Shown piece by piece: positions 54,433 through 64,000 of a stretch of 64,000 nt of DNA (within the stretch, counting starts at the first letter, position 1; the number at the start of each line of letters is the position of its first letter). Made by a program: the position numbers and the translations under genes. Origin of the DNA: Polyodon spathula (lineage: Eukaryota > Chordata > Actinopteri > Acipenseriformes > Polyodontidae); contig NC_054538.1 of assembly GCF_017654505.1 (NCBI RefSeq), forward strand, positions 50,169,489 to 50,233,488, written 5' to 3'. The notes under the pieces are model-generated. The model was not told the DNA's origin. It searched no databases and saw only the letters and a list, made by a program, of their open reading frames with translations.

Positions 54433-57400
54433 GTTTGTTGCTATCGTATGTGTTCAGTATTTTTTGGTGCACTCTTTAAGACCTAGGTGACATGGACGAT
54501 ATTTTAAGCCAAAATGAAAAATAAATAAATGCATGTTAAAATAAATAAATACACAGTCATTTATATATTTATTTATTTATGTATTTATGTGTTTATTTTT
54601 CATTTTGGCATCAAATATCCTCCATACTTTCAAAGACCCCTGCAGCACAGAATGTTACTAGGGCAGTGGTTATCTTCACTGCCACAGGAACAACAAAGCT
54701 GCGCATTGTGGAGTTCTCCAAATCCTCTGATAACTTCTCACATAGATACAATGTTACTTGTGTATTTTGTCAAAAACGACAAATAGTCTGATCATCTGTC
54801 AGGTTAAAAAAACTAACATGGAGGCTGTATAATCTAACAAATGGATACCTCCTCCTCTTCCTTCTATCTGCCTGCACCGCAACCACTTTGAAAAAAAAAA
54901 TCTGCCATTCTCACTTTCAAAAAACGGGATTTCGTTATAGTGAAGTTAGCCTGTATAAGTGTAAATGCTTTGGAAATTGCATGTAGGGCTATGTCAGCTA
55001 ATTTAACTAGCTGTGAATAACTTAGATTTTACGACTAATTTAAGATGCAAGAAAGTTTTAACATAATGTTTTTTTTATTTACATGTTTACTATGCTGCAA
55101 CTATCAAAACACAAAATGCTGTTTAGTATCCAATAATTAATTAATTATTTAAGGCGAGTTAACCTCAAAACCCATTTGCACAAACACAGTAATGGGGAGT
55201 GTCAGATTTTGCTTATGGTGTTTCTTCGTACCTATGTGAGCAATACAGTCATGACACCCACCATGTTTCACCGAGCAGTCTGTCTGGCAGTATTCAATCA
55301 CAGTAGGTGTGAGATTGAGACACTGAATGACCATTCTGTGGTAAATCCCTCTATATTTCTGGCAAGCCAACTTTGATCTTTTAGATGGAGGACAGTGACA
55401 TTTTTTGTTTGATTTGTGATTCCTATATTATTAAGTCTGGGCTTCTGTCATGGAAATTTGTACTAAAAATCATGGAGGCAGGGGGAAATGGTGTGTATTT
55501 TTTAAATACAATATACAGTACCTACATAAACATAACATTATTCTGTCTATAAGTAGGAAAAATGTTTGTTTTACATAACATTTGGTCGGGTTTCTATAGG
55601 ACACCAAACAAAAAATGTAAGTTCTACATACCTTTAAAAAATAACGTTTGAAGTTCAAAAAGATCGTCTCTTTGTGTGCATCTGTTGCTACTGCTGTTGT
55701 TCAGTTTGCAGTTATTTTGGTTTGTTTACATATTATTCTGATACATGCTGTTCATGTTTGATGCCTTTCTGGAGACCCGGTCATTCCAAAGTGCGCTTTT
55801 TTATGCAGAAAATGATTCCAGCAAGAGTGGGGAATCTCGTTTCCATGTTTTTACTCTTAATTTCACTGACAATTTTGTAGAAAGAACGGTATTCACGCTG
55901 TGCTACACGGTTGTCTTCAAAGAGTAGAATGGCCTCAGACACTTCTTTCTCAGCTATGCTGAGATACTTCGCTTGTTTGAGTCAAAACCTTACAGGCACT
56001 GAAAAATGCAGGTGCAGGTTGACAAAATCGGGCAGTAGATCTGCACCTGCATGTATGTTTAAATTAATTGACAGCGCTGAAAAATTAAAGTGTGAACGGC
56101 TACATTGTAAGGTAAGGCAACCGAGCTAGTTCAACATCATTAGCTAAACTGTGAAAAAAACAGGTTTTTTTTTTTTTTTTTTTTTTTTTGGTTCAGGTGG
56201 AATTTCAAGTTGTGTTGGTAAAGTTCAATGTTCTTTACTAAAATCATGGACCCCGTAACCACTGTGACTTAATCCCAGCCTTACTGACAGGCAACCAAGT
56301 AAACATGCGATTGATAATAACAGCAAGCCGACATTTGTGCAGCTGTTTCTGAAGGACACCTAAACTGGTTACTAAGCAACCTGGCTCAGAGCTTTTAGTA
56401 AGACAGTTAAAATGCCACAATAATCTGTCAGTGAAATTCAGTATTATTTATGAATCATTAACGCATTAAAAAATTAAACAGGAAAACACACACATGGTAT
56501 TGCAATAATATTTCACAAACGCTCAATCGTGTATTTATTTAATGAAAATCGTAGTATTATACCCCCTCGACGTATCACCATAGCAGAACCTCCAAAATAC
56601 TAGCTGCTATGGCCAAATCATAGCAGTTGGCGTCTCTGAAATGGAGTCAGTTTGTGTCCATCTGCTGTTACATAGAGCATTACAGTTTTGTGCTGCTTCT
56701 CATTTTCAGTCATGTTACTCGCACCTGTTTTTCTCCAAATTTGTGAACTACGGTATTGCTTGGCATGTCGAAAAATGCAGGGGTTTGATCAGCATTTCCG
56801 ATCTGTCCAAGCTGGTACTGTTTGTTAGAAACACTGAAATTGAAAAAGTTTCTCTTTGAATTCCTCAGAAAGCTAATGACGCTTCTTTGAAAATGGATGC
56901 CTGTATGTCATGGATGATTCAGATCGGGCAGTAATGGTTTGGTTCGTCTTTTCTCAGTAGTAAGTCACGCTGCTGCTTGTGCATTCGCACAGTGACATCT
57001 TAATTAGTCTTTTCCTGGCAGTTGTACTTTGCTGTTTGTGTACTCTAGTAGCCATGTCTTTTGTTGCTGATTTTAAAACACGCATCACTATACTGTACTC
57101 GAAATTAAGGCGCAGGATATTTTTGAGAAGCAATGGTTAAAAAAGTGTGTCTTAAATTCGAAGGAATACGGTATTCCCTATAAACCGGCTTGTACTTTGA
57201 GATCTACAGAATATAGTCTTTTGGTTATTCCAAGAATTTGATTAAAAACCTATGGTTCAAGGGCTTTTTGTTTTCAAGATCCTTCACTTTAAAAAACTGA
57301 AGGGCCCATAGCATGTCTATATTGAAGGATATATACATATATCTGTACATAAAATAAACTAAATAGTTCATATAAATAAATAAATAAAATATGCTCAAAT

Positions 57401-57446
57401 ATGTTTTACTTTAAAGACAAGCAAATATGTGAAGTGACTATGTTAC

Positions 57447-58464
57447 CTGGGAAGGGCAGGGGATGTGGTACTCTCTGCAGCGTTCCTGCACCCATGTGTT
57501 CTCCCAGACAGGCCTATAGCTCTGTTCGTAGAAATAACAGCCAATGACGACAATGAGTGGCACCAGGTACAGCACACTGAAGACGCCAATGCGGATCATG
57601 AACTTTACCAGCTTGTCCTGGTTCTCCTTCTCCAGAGGAATCTCAATGCGCACTCGATTCAGTGACACAATGCCGGCCAGCAGTAGGGACATCCCCACCA
57701 ACACGTCAAGGCAAAGGGGTGCTAGGACAAAGTAGCGCAAAGCATCCAAGTCATACAGCCCCACAAAACACACACCGCTAACATTGTCACCCTCAATTTT
57801 GTTCATGGCCAGCAGGATCACAGTGAGTGTGCCAGGGATGCCCCAGGCACAGGCGTGAAACAGGAGGGCCTTCTTCTCAATGGCCTCGCTACCCCATTTG
57901 GGCACAGCAGCCAGAAACCAGGTGATGGTGAGAATAACCCACCAAACACTCCCAGCCATGGTGAAGAAGTAGAGCACCATGAAAAGCAATGTGCAAGCCT
58001 TGTTGTGTGAGCCTTGGGTGACTGTGGCTGCCCTGTAACTCCCAGGGCTAGCTGTATTGCAGGCCACCTTGTCCTCCAACAGGAATCCGATAAAAAAGAC
58101 CAGGGAGACCATCATGTAGCAGACAGCGTAGAATATTATGGGTCGCTCTGGGTAGGGGAAGCGAGTGACATCAATGAGGAAGGTTAAGAAGGTGAAGAGA
58201 GTAGCGGACAAGCAGAGTATGGAGATGACTCCAATGAAATAGCGTGCAAAAGAGAGTTCCTCTTGACGGAAGTACATGTTGGGACAGGGTGGCGAGCAGT
58301 CTCGCATGCCCAGGAAGGAGTAACCCAAGTCCGGCTCAATCTTCAGTTCACTTGGACACCAAAAGCCGTAGTCTCGCTGCACTGATACTGGGGACTCCTC
58401 TGTGGCATGCAGGCTTGAGATCAGGTCAATAGGGCGGGGGTAAGACTCATCACAGTCTGGAAAC
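57447..58464 (-). CDS. fzd3: Frizzled-3, linker and TM1-TM6 exon
   Basis: Acceptor tttctgcag, exon 58464-57447 (1018 nt, 339 codons plus one base), donor CAG|gtaaca. It opens with '[14 protein letters not shown]', the end of the cysteine-rich domain region, then the extracellular linker ('[20 protein letters not shown]', '[11 protein letters not shown]') and six hydrophobic segments, TM1 ([18 protein letters not shown]) to TM6 ([19 protein letters not shown]). It ends '[14 protein letters not shown]' before TM7. Frizzled-3 is a plasma-membrane seven-helix receptor for Wnts, acting mainly in planar cell polarity and axon guidance (family knowledge). One oddity: Asp in TM5 (LCLDVLVG, codon 57707-57705) where human FZD3 has Tyr. 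Exons for signal peptide and CRD are upstream, outside the window. Confidence 0.98.
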
Positions 58465-58940
58465 CTGCAGAAACAGAGAGAGTATGTGAAAACGCGTATG
58501 TTAATAACATCCCCTGCCACTCCTGTATATACAAAATTGGAGCTAAAAAAATAAGAGCTGCAAACACTGTACATATGTTGTTGTGACAGGGTAGCGTCAT
58601 GGCCCAAGTTGTCATTGGAACTGCAGGTTAAGCACTATTGCGCACATTTATTAACAACTAGACAAACAAAATACACATTAACCAGGGTTAGAAACTAACA
58701 ATTGTGGTACTAGTCCAAAGGACTAGTTAAGTTATTTCTGGTCTCAACAAATACCTACTGCGTTCAGTTTGAGAATTAAGTCATTAATGTAGATTAGGAA
58801 TAGCAGAGGACCTAATAATGATCCCTATGGTACTCCACTGGTTACCTCGCTTCATTTTGAGGTGTCTCCTCTAATCAGTACTAACTGTTTTCTACATATT
58901 AACCACTCCCTAATCCATGTGCATGCATTTCCTTGAATAT
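58465..58940 (-). other. fzd3: Start of the next upstream fzd3 intron
   Basis: Follows the acceptor of the TM1-TM6 exon. 58740-58940 contains 'gatccctatggtactccact' and 'ggtgtctcctctaatcagta', which resembles a dispersed LINE fragment in fish, not further classified. The intron runs to the window end (at least 5.5 kb). I see no CRD exon in it. Confidence 0.5.
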
Positions 58941-59679
58941 TGTTGGAACATTTTATTTAGACATAAATTAATTTTTGGTCTTAAAATACAACTCACAGAA
59001 TGGGTTAAAGATTAAGCCATATTCTGGTTAAACTCCTACTTAGACAGTAAGTTGATAAATATCTTGTTGGTCACTTTGTCTTTGCTAGGACAAGGCTGGT
59101 CTCCAAGGCATTTTGAAATAGGTGTTGGCTTCTCCTTTGCTGTCCAGTTCTAACATGAAAGGCATTTGCCATTTAGGGTGAATCGTTGTTTTTGTGTTAG
59201 ACGTACCAACATATCGTTAAACATCTTTACAAACTAGAAATAAATCAGGTTTTCTTAGGAAATTACAGTCGATTTTATGAGGGTTATAAAAACTGGCTAC
59301 TTCAAAGAGAAACTGGATTGAAACAGATGCTTTGACGCTAGGGTTAAGACAAATGGATAATTAACCAAGTGATAAGAGATTTGTGTCTTTCTGATTGGTT
59401 TAAGGAAAAATCATGATGTCATCTGATTGGTTTAAGGAAAAATCATGATGTCATTGAGAAACTGCATTTAAACTGAAAATACTGAAATGTTCTTTGTATT
59501 GCTCTGATCCGTGCTTGGAAAGAGGAGACCTGCAAACTGTCGTCACCATGTAACCTTTAAAAAGTCTGGCTGTAACTTTGCAACTCAGAACTTTTATCTT
59601 CAGTAAACTATACTTATTTGGACTCGAAAAGAAGACAGCGATTTCTCTTTCCTTTCTTCTTTTATTTCTTGTCTCAACA
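58941..59679 (+). repeat. Candidate 5' LTR of a retroelement
   Basis: Starts TGTTGGAACA and ends TGTCTCAACA: terminal TGTTG/CAACA inverted tips, 739 bp. It holds two adjacent exact 32-bp repeats at 59390-59453 (each with an ATTGG box), as in enhancer repeats of U3 regions. Directly followed by a tRNA-complementary primer-binding site. Confidence 0.65.
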
Positions 59680-59680
59680 T

Positions 59681-59693
59681 TGGCGAGCCAGCC
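59681..59693 (+). promoter_or_regulatory. Primer-binding site, tRNA-Arg-like
   Basis: TGGCGAGCCAGCC immediately after the LTR (one base between). It is complementary to the CCA-containing 3' end of vertebrate tRNA-Arg(ACG) as I remember it, with 13 matches before divergence. It is the minus-strand DNA priming site of a retroelement. Confidence 0.6.
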
Positions 59694-60295
59694 TATTTGA
59701 AAAAAGGACCGTCGTTCTTAGCTAATGTTTTTGTTTAAAAAAAATAAGGGAGTTTTGTAACCTGGACTGTGGTGACGACCATCCATGCTGCCCAACTGGC
59801 CAGAGGGATCATAGCTGAGAGGGCAAGACACTGCTTCCAGATCAACAGGCACCCGGAAAACAACAGGAACAGACTGAGACTCCGCGGATCGAACCAGAAA
59901 CTCAGATAAGTATAAGTTTGTGTTGATATAATATGGTATAACAGTTTGGAAAAAGTTGAATAGCATTTGACATTGACAAGGGACTGAGATATTTACAAAG
60001 ATAAATGTAAAGTCACCATGTGCAGATCTCAGGCAGGACTTATTACAATATAAGGATTTGTCTATTGTATGATGGGTATGGAAATTATATAGCGTTAGAC
60101 GTGGACTGGAGACTAGAAATTTATGAGAATAAACTAGATGAACCTGTGAACTTGGGCTATAGAAGAGTTAAGTTAGAACCTCTGAAATCATTGTGCTAGT
60201 ATGTCTAAAAAAAATGAGTGTTAACCGCGGTAATGATTGGCCCACTTGGAGTGTGGATTGGATAACTAAACACTGCCAAGAAAAGTGAGGGCCCT

Positions 60296-60895
60296 GTGAC
60301 TACTTTGCGACAGGAATGTAATACTAGAAATATAGCAGAGAAAAATAAGAACACAAAGCAGGCAAATTGTGTAATGGCTATAAATCAAACTGTTGAATAT
60401 ATGAAGGATAAAGTTGATGAAATACCCAAACTAAAATGTCAAATTGAAAAATTGGAAACTGAATTAAAAGAAAACAAACTAGAGTTAGAAGCATTTAAAA
60501 CAATAGAGTCAGTTCTTGTTGCTACACAATCAGAACTTGAGAAACAGAATGACAATCTTAGGGATAAATTAAGTTCTAATCAAACAGAATTGAGGGAAAT
60601 TCAAAAATAACTGATGGATGTTCCTATAAAATATGTGAAATTGTTGAATAAGCTAATGAGAACTCAGGGCAATTTGGATTATGAAAAACATGAGAATGTT
60701 GGAATGAAGAGAAGAATGGCAAGTTCTAAACAGAAAGCAAAAGAAATAATGTGCTTGGTTCTTTCGGTTGAGGCTGTGTGCTTGGGTGTGGGCGTGTGTG
60801 TGTATGTGAGCAAGCCACTACGTCACAGCCTGCTTGCTTGCTTGCTTGCAGGTCCATGTGACGTTTATATTGGCATTCTTAAATTTCAGAAATAA
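60296..60895 (+). pseudogene. Gag-like coiled-coil ORFs
   Basis: 60296-60610 (104 aa): Lys/Glu/Leu-rich heptad pattern ('QIEKLETELKENKLELEAF', 'SELEKQNDNLRDKLSSNQTE'), a strong coiled coil, followed after a stop by 60614-60895, whose end is low-complexity. Position after an LTR and primer-binding site suggests a Gag-like protein. I cannot assign a family, and no capsid, protease or RT motif is visible. An internal deletion or non-autonomous element is likely. Confidence 0.5.
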
Positions 60896-60906
60896 GTTCC
60901 CAAACG

Positions 60907-61772
60907 AAAGGGGGGATGATGTAGGAAATATTCCTTGAATATGATGATACATGAATGTGTATTAATGATATAACTGGACTAATTAATGAAACATCTGTGT
61001 CTTAGGAAAAAGAGAAAACTGAAACTGTGCCCTGCTACCTGCGTAGCTAAAAGACTCAACAAAGCGGACGGGCGCTGTTGTGGATCCTATACTGAGTACT
61101 GAAGACTTTGTTGCAGCTGTTTGTTGATTCTATCGAGAATTGAAAGCTTTGTTGCTATGTTTGATTGAAGACGTCGATGCTGAGAGGAAATTTATGTACT
61201 GGACACTTCAAAAGAATGAATTTCCAAGCTAGCAGACCAAAAGTCTAAGCTTCAAGGAACCGTTGAGTATAATTCCAGTTGCATTTTCCTTTCATGGAAC
61301 TAAATTAATTAATTGTAACACACTCACATACAATTGAACTGTTAGTTATTTAGTTTGCACACTTTGCGTGTGAAATAACTTTTAGTGAAACTTGATAAAG
61401 TAACTATAAGTAAACTACTTCATATTGTTGTATTTAAGCATATGGCAAGTTTACTTTTAATCGCAATACCATTAATAAGCTTAATTTGATGTGGCTGTGT
61501 GTGTGTGTGAGCAAGCTACTGTCACAGCCTGCTTGCTGCTGCTGCTGTTGTGTGAGGAGACAGGCGGTGTCGTATTTCAATTGCCTGCTAGTAAAGTTAA
61601 GGCAGTGAGAGGTTTGAATTGTGTTTGTGCTTAGAGACTAAGCGATTTACTTTATGACTTTTCTGATTTCTGTTTATTATTTGTGTACTTAATAAAATAC
61701 TACTATTGATTAACCATTCCTTGTGTCTGCGCGTGAATGTGTGTTTATAGTAAATCCTTGATCTTTGTAACA
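60907..61772 (+). repeat. Polypurine tract and candidate 3' LTR
   Basis: Purine run 'gaaaggggggatga' (60906-60919), then TGTAGGAAATATTCC at 60920 running to ..CTTTGTAACA at 61772 (853 bp), with aataaaa near 61691. This layout is a polypurine tract plus 3' LTR. It does not align with 58941-59679, so the two LTRs probably come from different elements or one boundary is wrong. Confidence 0.5.
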
Positions 61773-63855
61773 CGTCAATTTAAACATTGTTAGTAGAGAA
61801 CTAATTAACCCACATAAACATTAAATGATCATTATTGAATTGTGCCTACAAGTCATTACTTTTGGGGTTTTAAAAAGCATTTCAAATGAGTATTTTGTGG
61901 TCTGAGTTTGCCAATCATTCTGTTTGGCGCCAGCGTTGTGTTTGGCGGGACTGAAGTTAATTACAAATACAAATCTGACCGTGATCGTCCCAGTAGCTGT
62001 TTGCTATCTCTTTAAAATATGCTGAAATACATTTTAGAAATAGTAACAAACTGGCTCCAAGAACATTTGTAAGAGGATCAATTAATAAAAGAATAAACAC
62101 ATGTGTTATAAAACGAAGGATTCGTCTCACTATGATTTATTGAGTTTTTAATGTCAGAATCGGTGCAATATTACTGTCAGCAGACCCAGGTGAAAAACAT
62201 GTTAAGTTTTTTTTTTTTTAAACACAATCGTACTTAATATTACAAGCTTGTGTAACTAGAGCTGTGGTTGGTTATATTAACATCCACTTCTAGCACTGTC
62301 TACTGCCAGTTTCGCCTTACTATTCTGCAGTGGAAAGAAAACTGAGACACCAGCAAAATAATGTAAATGTGCAGCACACGAATATCTGCAAACCAACACA
62401 GAATTAAGGAAATCTGCAATCTGCAAGCACATTTTTTCACGTGGAACTAAGTTTGGCATTGATTAAATGGGAATGGGGAGTTATAGTGCACTTTAAATAC
62501 GCTGAGTATGTGTAAATAAAGGGTAGGGTCTGACATTTAAATATCTATGTGGTTTCAAATAAAATATACTTAATAATATAGAAAAATGTCCACAAAAATC
62601 ATGTAGTCAAATTGTATTACTTTACCCTTGTGAAGTTGTAAAAGGCAGACAGTGCCTATATTATGAATTCTACTAGTGACCGTGTGTTTTTTGTATGTCA
62701 TTCAGGCTTGCATTGGAAGATGGAAAGCTCTCCTATCGGTATATTATTTGCATGTAGGGAAACCTAGTGTGGTGTGTAGGGGAGAGTTGTTGGACACAAT
62801 TATAGTCAATATGTTTATTTGTATTGTGTACAATAAAACAGTTTTACAGTTTTTCTAGTGCGGCTAAAAAATGTTTAGCCACAGTGGAACTAAATGAATG
62901 TCTTAAAGGGAACATTGTACTCACGTACACATGCGGGCTTCGCCAAGGTCAATCTAAAGACAGTATGTTTCACTGTAGCCCTCAAGATGAAATTGTTAGC
63001 TAAGTGGCTGCATTATTTATTTTTTTTAATTACCAGTGGGAGAAAACCACTTCAGCAAGTACAGTAAAATCGGCCGAACAGATGGACGCTGAATTTACTA
63101 AAGTTGGATAATAATGAGAGCACGACAAGTACAAAAGAAAAACGAGGGAAATGCACATTTTTTTCAAGAAAGCTGGGAGACTTTGTATAAATGATTCTGA
63201 ATATGTGAAGGATTGACTTCTGGTTTGTCAGAGCCAAAGTGAATGTTTTACTTTTTAAACACTGCAATAACAGTTCTGATTGTTATAGTTCTAATTGTGT
63301 GCCCTTTCATAAATAAGGAGTTTTATCTCTGAACGCTAGAGCGAGTGTCACATAATGCAGAGTTAATGGGACTAGGTACGAGAATAAAACATATTTCTGG
63401 AAACGCTGAGGTTTCCCCACAACTTAAATACCGCAACGTAAGATAAATACAGTTTTGATATTAAAATGGTACAATAGTACTGTATTGGTATAAGAAAAGG
63501 GTGTTTTAAAACTTCCAGTAACATAAAATATGCTGAACACCAAGCTACAGACGCCGAGTTCCAAACTGTGAATGTGTTACTGTTGTTTATAGGTAAGAAC
63601 TCAACATTATTATGACTATATTATAGTGTTATTATGTTTTAACATTAGAATGACCAAGGCGGTAATTTTGACCATTTTTAGAATTTAAATTCAAATTGTG
63701 GTGTGTGTGTTTAAGATACAGAGCTGTGCTTTCCTGACTTTTCCTAAATATAGGTACTAATTACCCTGACAAAGACAGAACCACGCAGCTGGAAAAATTA
63801 GCAAGATAAAATACTGTCATATCTATTCCAACCAGGAATGATCAAATTGACCGAT
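61773..63855. other. No gene recognised
   Basis: AT-rich intronic sequence with short ORFs only. A T13 run at 62207 and a (tg)n stretch near 63702. No element ends identified. Confidence 0.5.
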
Positions 63856-64000
63856 TGTGACAGAAATACAATGAGTTCTGGTGATAAATCTCCCTCCCGA
63901 CCTGTGAGGGCGCTAAAGAACGAGAGAAGTAGTATCTGGAAGGGCTGGCCTGACAGTTCATTCCCGGGACCGGGAAGTCGGTCAGCCTGGAAGGAAGCGA
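63856..64000 (+). mobile_element. Family-A LTR, cut by window end
   Basis: TGTGACAGAAATACAATGAG and the following ~140 bp align with the start of the solo LTR at 45950 ('ctccctcccgacctgtgagg', 'gtcggtcagcctggaagg'). The remainder lies beyond the window. Confidence 0.85.

Larger units (their letters stand above)
44777..57446 (-). other. fzd3: fzd3 intron, 12.7 kb, TE-filled
   Basis: GT..AG intron (gtaaca..cttcacag). It carries a solo LTR, a ZBED-type hAT, two SINEs and DIRS copy C. Stretches 45000-45940, 46802-47940, 52490-54120 and 54440-57446 show no assignable gene. The last includes a T26 run at 56164 and, near 57100-57170, 'cgaaattaaggcgcaggata', which looks like a decayed DNA-transposon end. 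Confidence 0.85.

Noticed and set aside
54221..54490. ORFs on both strands with long Tyr/Ile or Thr/His runs
   Set aside because: They translate the (TG)n(TA)n microsatellite and SINE tail.
57465..57735. Plus-strand ORFs over the large fzd3 exon
   Set aside because: Antisense shadows of a conserved, GC-rich exon.
57447..58464. Frizzled-6 as the identity
   Set aside because: FZD3 and FZD6 are sister genes, but the tail exons (NESRQVLQEPDFAQSLLR; GTSMNRVIEEDG) are characteristic of FZD3.

Overview
This is a vertebrate nuclear window, very probably from a ray-finned fish. Fish-type Tc1 and DIRS elements, several hAT families, tRNA-derived SINEs and long TE-packed introns point that way. The 48.2 kb SINE resembles a repeat I associate with non-teleost fishes such as sturgeon or paddlefish, but that placement is from memory and is weak.

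Only one host gene is visible: the 3' part of the Wnt / planar-cell-polarity receptor gene fzd3 (Frizzled-3), on the minus strand. Four coding exons can be placed to the base: 58464-57447 (linker plus TM1-TM6), 44776-44628 (TM7 plus the Dishevelled-binding KTxxxW motif), 38418-38185 and 37544-37334 (serine/arginine-rich tail and stop). Phases agree across all junctions. The exons for the signal peptide and cysteine-rich domain must lie beyond position 64000. Nearly everything else is nested mobile elements.

Region 1-5.4 kb: a split minisatellite, a solo LTR with perfect target-site duplications (TSDs), and LINE and Tc1 fragments. Region 5.4-19.3 kb: a DIRS-type tyrosine-recombinase retrotransposon. 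It is interrupted by a 1.96-kb element in which an intronless GMP-synthase (GMPS) segment lies between two inverted LTR-like arms with a 5-bp TSD. It is followed by a ZMYM-like hAT transposon. A 4.37-kb block spanning the DIRS/hAT boundary is tandemly duplicated. Region 19.8-23.4 kb: an RNase-H-bearing LINE split by a 2.57-kb hAT element. Region 23.4-28.9 kb: a decayed Ty3/Gypsy element with both LTRs. Region 28.9-34.8 kb: a second DIRS copy carrying a Tc1 and an LTR-like insertion. Region 34.9-35.9 kb: an old Tc1/mariner relic.

The fzd3 introns hold gag-like zinc-knuckle elements in opposite orientations, solo LTRs, a ZBED-type hAT transposase, a third DIRS copy, SINEs and, beyond 58.9 kb, LTR-retroelement remains with a recognisable tRNA-Arg-like primer-binding site. 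No transposon ORF looks fully intact. The item most worth following is the GMPS capture at 5587-7547: the right arm supplies a TATA box and splice donor in the sense orientation for the GMPS open frame, and an acceptor-like site sits exactly at the start of that frame.
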